A stretch of 64,000 bases of DNA from assembly GCA_013399855.1 (NCBI GenBank), contig VXAY01007414.1, positions 248,625-312,624 on the forward strand, in the 5' to 3' direction. The notes below the pieces were generated by a model, which did no database searches, was not told where the DNA came from, and saw only the letters and a program-made list of their open reading frames with translations. The stretch is from Oxyruncus cristatus (taxonomy: Eukaryota > Chordata > Aves > Passeriformes > Cotingidae). Below, piece by piece: positions 61,221-64,000 of the stretch (positions are counted from its first letter, which is position 1; each line of letters opens with the position of its first letter). The translations under genes and the position numbers were made by a program.

Positions 61221-63427
61221 AGGGAATTCCTATTTCTGTAGAGACCATCAGAGCAAGGCTGTTGCTGAGCATAGGCAGGACTCATCCCACCCATGAAAGA
61301 AGAAAGGCAGAAGCAGCTGATGTGGTGCAGGGGCCAATGGTTTTATCTTTTGACCTCTGCCAGCAGCTCCTGACTTCAAATGACTATTGTGTTACCAGAT
61401 GTTGCAAATAATTAACTGTATGTAACCAACTTCTTGTGGGATTCATAGGAGCATCCGTTTTATTTCATTGGCAGTGTAGCAGGAGGTGTGGGAAGGGATG
61501 AGGGAGACTGTGATCCCGGAAACTGCTCGTTGGCTCCTTACATTGATCAAAATCTACCATCATTGCGTACCTCTAGAGGACACTCTGAGACTTTCTTCTT
61601 TTATACTTCAGTTTGCATTTTGGTGAACAGCTAATAATATCATACAACCTGAGAAAATTAGAAACTTTTAGCACCTTCTTCAGAGGGTCAATAAACACCA
61701 TGAAGATGCATCTTGTGGAAGCATAGTTAGGCCAAGCATGAGGTTCTGTAGGGTGGAGAAACCTTTCCATCCCGAAGAATTTAATTTTCCGGGGATGAAA
61801 AGAACGAGCTTGAATTTGGAAAGACACTGATCAGTTGTCATGTTTTTGCTTCGTTTTCTGCTTTAAATACTGTAACTCAAAGCCAGTGGGATTATGTTTA
61901 TTGATACATGTCTGCAATATCTGGCTCTGGTTTAAGATTCTTCTGCTGAAAATACTTTCTGGAATAAAAAAGAACCTGTATTCTCTAAAGTAGAGGTGCT
62001 TCCCCCCAGCTTGTGGGGGAAGGGTGGTCCTGTGGGTGGCTTTTTCATTTCTGTTTTGCTTTTACGATGAGAGGTCCATATGGAGCTGGAGCTCAGGTCT
62101 GTTTTTGGAGGGACTGCTGACAGTCATGGATGTGGGAGGCAGAGCAGGGCAGTCTCAGGTGGTGGCTCTGGAACAGCTGTTTGTGTGGCTGTGCAGGGTG
62201 AATGGAGTGGGTTATATGCACACCCATCAGTGTCTTAGAAGCACAGGACAGTGCCTTAAATTGGATAGCATTTCCATGGAGAAAGGCAGAGGATGAACCA
62301 TCTCAAATGAGATTTGGCACTACTTAATGTCTTTTAGATGTGGTAGCATAATAACACCTGATTTGCAGATGAAAGGCCAGCTACTTTCTCCAGTCTGAAA
62401 CTGAGTTTCTACAGACAGTGGCTGGCATTGTGATCACAGAACAAATAGCCTAATTTACTAACTTAGAGATGGCTTCCTGGTCCTGGAGTTTGGTCTTTTC
62501 CTATTTCTTTAATTCTTTGGGTAGCTGAGTCTAAGGCTGTGAACAAGAGCATAGCACATTTTATAGTTGCAGGGCCAAGGCACTACCGATAATTGTTTCT
62601 ACCACTTCACACACAAAACAATTGCTTTCCTTCAGGATGTTGTTTCCCTGTGACTTGAAAATCATTAAAACTCTCATTTAAAAACTTATTGTCTTGTCAG
62701 TTTATCCTAACATACACGCTATCTTTTTTAATGGTTTATATTACAGCCACCAAGTGCTTTTTAATTTTTTTTTTCAGATTTTTTGAGTATTATTTCTTTT
62801 TCCCTTCAGAGCTGTGTGTATGCTTGTGGCTTTAGTACTCCATCTTTTTCTGACATTCTGTAATTTTTGCTGTGGTAGTAACTAAGTACTCAGTCACTGT
62901 GTTTCCTTATTTTAGTCGAACTAGATCACTTCTGTCATTGCAAATATGTGTGTGCTTGCTTTTCTTCAGGTGAATGCATTATATTAATGAAATTTGCTTT
63001 CCTAAATAGTAGCTTGATGAAATAAAATGTATTTAACTCATCAAGGTAATTTTCTCTTACTTGAAACTGCTGTTCTAATAACTGTAGTATTGTATGAAGA
63101 ATCATTGAAAACTTTACTAAATATCTGTATTTGCACTACTTAAAAGGCTTTTTACCTAATGTTCAACTTCAGTTTCTTTCAGTGAATGAGGAAACACATT
63201 AGTGACACTGGTTTTCCATGTTGTTGAAAATAAGTTCTTACCCACTTGCCTTCCATAGATCTGAACTGTGATTTAATTTTAATTGTTATTCTAGGAGGGA
63301 ATATAATAAATTTAAAATTACTGAAAACATGTTTGTGAGTTCTTTGTTCCCTTTCCCTTTGTAAGACTTCTGGGGAACTTTAAAATGTTGGAGCAAACCC
63401 ACTGTCATTGTGTTTTTCGTGTAAAAA
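61221..63427. other. Non-coding, no recognised feature
   Basis: AT-rich DNA up to the LTR. Short frames at 61573-61827 (minus) and 62024-62296 (plus) have no motifs. Confidence 0.55.
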
Positions 63428-64000
63428 CAGTGGACTTTATTTATTTGGCGGCACCATGAAGTGCCCACCAAAGCTGCTCTATCACTCCCCTCTTCAGCTG
63501 GAATATAGTGAAAGATCATGAGTTAAGATAAGGACAGGGAGAAATCACTCACCAGTTACTGTCATGGGCAAAACAGACCTAACTTGGGAAGATCAGTTTG
63601 ATTTGATAGGTAACAAATTAGAGTAGGGTAATGAGAATTAAAAACTAAATCTTAAAATACCTTCCCCCACTCCTCCCTTCTTCTTGGACTCAACTTCACT
63701 ACCTATTTCTCTACCTCCTTTCCCCCAGCAGCACAGGGGGATAGGGAATGGGAGCTGCTGTTTGCTTGTCACGTGTTGTCTCTCCCATTCCTTCCTCCTC
63801 TGGAGGAGGACTTCTCACACTCTTCCCCTAACCCGGCATGGAGTCACTCCCAAGGGAGACAGTCCTCCATCAACTTCTCCAGCATCACTCCTTCCCAAGG
63901 GCCACAGTTCTTCAGAAACTGCTCCAGAGTGGGGTCCTTTCTACAAGGTGCAGTCTTCCAGCGTGGGTCCCTCATGGGCTCAGCAAAAGTGCTCTAGCAT
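63428..64000 (+). mobile_element. Avian ERVL-type LTR, 5' part, cut by window end
   Basis: From memory of avian ERVL LTRs, the segment follows their plus-strand order: 'agtgcccaccaaagctgctc', 'tatcactcccctcttcagct', 'gataaggacagggagaaatc', 'tcatgggcaaaacagaccta', 'cttcccccactcctcccttc', 'tctggaggaggacttctcac', then a degenerate tandem of ~40 bases built on 'ctccagcgtgggtccctc' and 'gggcacagttcttcag'-like units. The outer 5' end near 63428 is diverged, so the start is approximate. No viral gene lies inside the window. Whether this is a solo LTR or the 5' LTR of a longer provirus depends on sequence beyond 64000. Confidence 0.85.

Overview
The window looks like a stretch of bird (avian) chromosome. 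Seven fragments carry the avian-type CR1 LINE 3' region, several ending in the ATTCTATG-like octamer. The last ~570 bases match my memory of an avian ERVL-type LTR. Non-coding sequence is AT-rich with a few sharp CpG-rich islands, and no bacterial gene organisation is visible. Gaps at 350, 24140 and 42008-42050 lie in or beside low-complexity or tandem sequence, as in a draft assembly. The avian order cannot be told. Nothing here is a complete, recognisable protein-coding gene; most of the window reads as intron or intergenic DNA. || Layout: 1-660 is T/G-rich low-complexity DNA with a gap. 1.4-5.1 kb holds two CR1 fragments and a 5'-truncated, non-CR1 LINE (1997-2701, minus) with an open 213-codon reverse-transcriptase C-terminal ORF. 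5.1-14.3 kb is plain AT-rich DNA. 14.3-15.1 kb is a strong CpG island, the best promoter candidate, with a possible first-exon donor on the plus strand. 15-23.6 kb is plain except for two CR1 pieces. 23.65-24.3 kb is a second CpG-rich patch split by a near-perfect 19-bp minisatellite that runs into a gap. 24.67-29.55 kb is a large inverted repeat: arms of ~0.7 kb facing each other around ~3.5 kb that contains an LTR-like element on the minus strand. 30-42 kb is intron-like, with two small candidate exons having good splice sites (33522-33581 and 37472-37577). 43.5-44.3 kb has a small CpG-rich patch and an 85-codon ORF with one membrane segment. 44.3-60.6 kb is plain, with two more CR1 ends. 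60.68-61.22 kb has a TATA-like box ahead of a hydrophobic reading frame broken by one base. 63.43 kb to the end is the start of the ERVL-type LTR, cut by the window edge. || How parts may work together (inference): the 14.3 kb island could start a long plus-strand transcript using the splice-bounded exons at 33.5 and 37.5 kb, but no reading frame ties them together. The items most worth checking are the non-CR1 LINE, the inverted repeat, the minisatellite-split CpG patch and the frameshifted membrane-protein-like frame at 61 kb.
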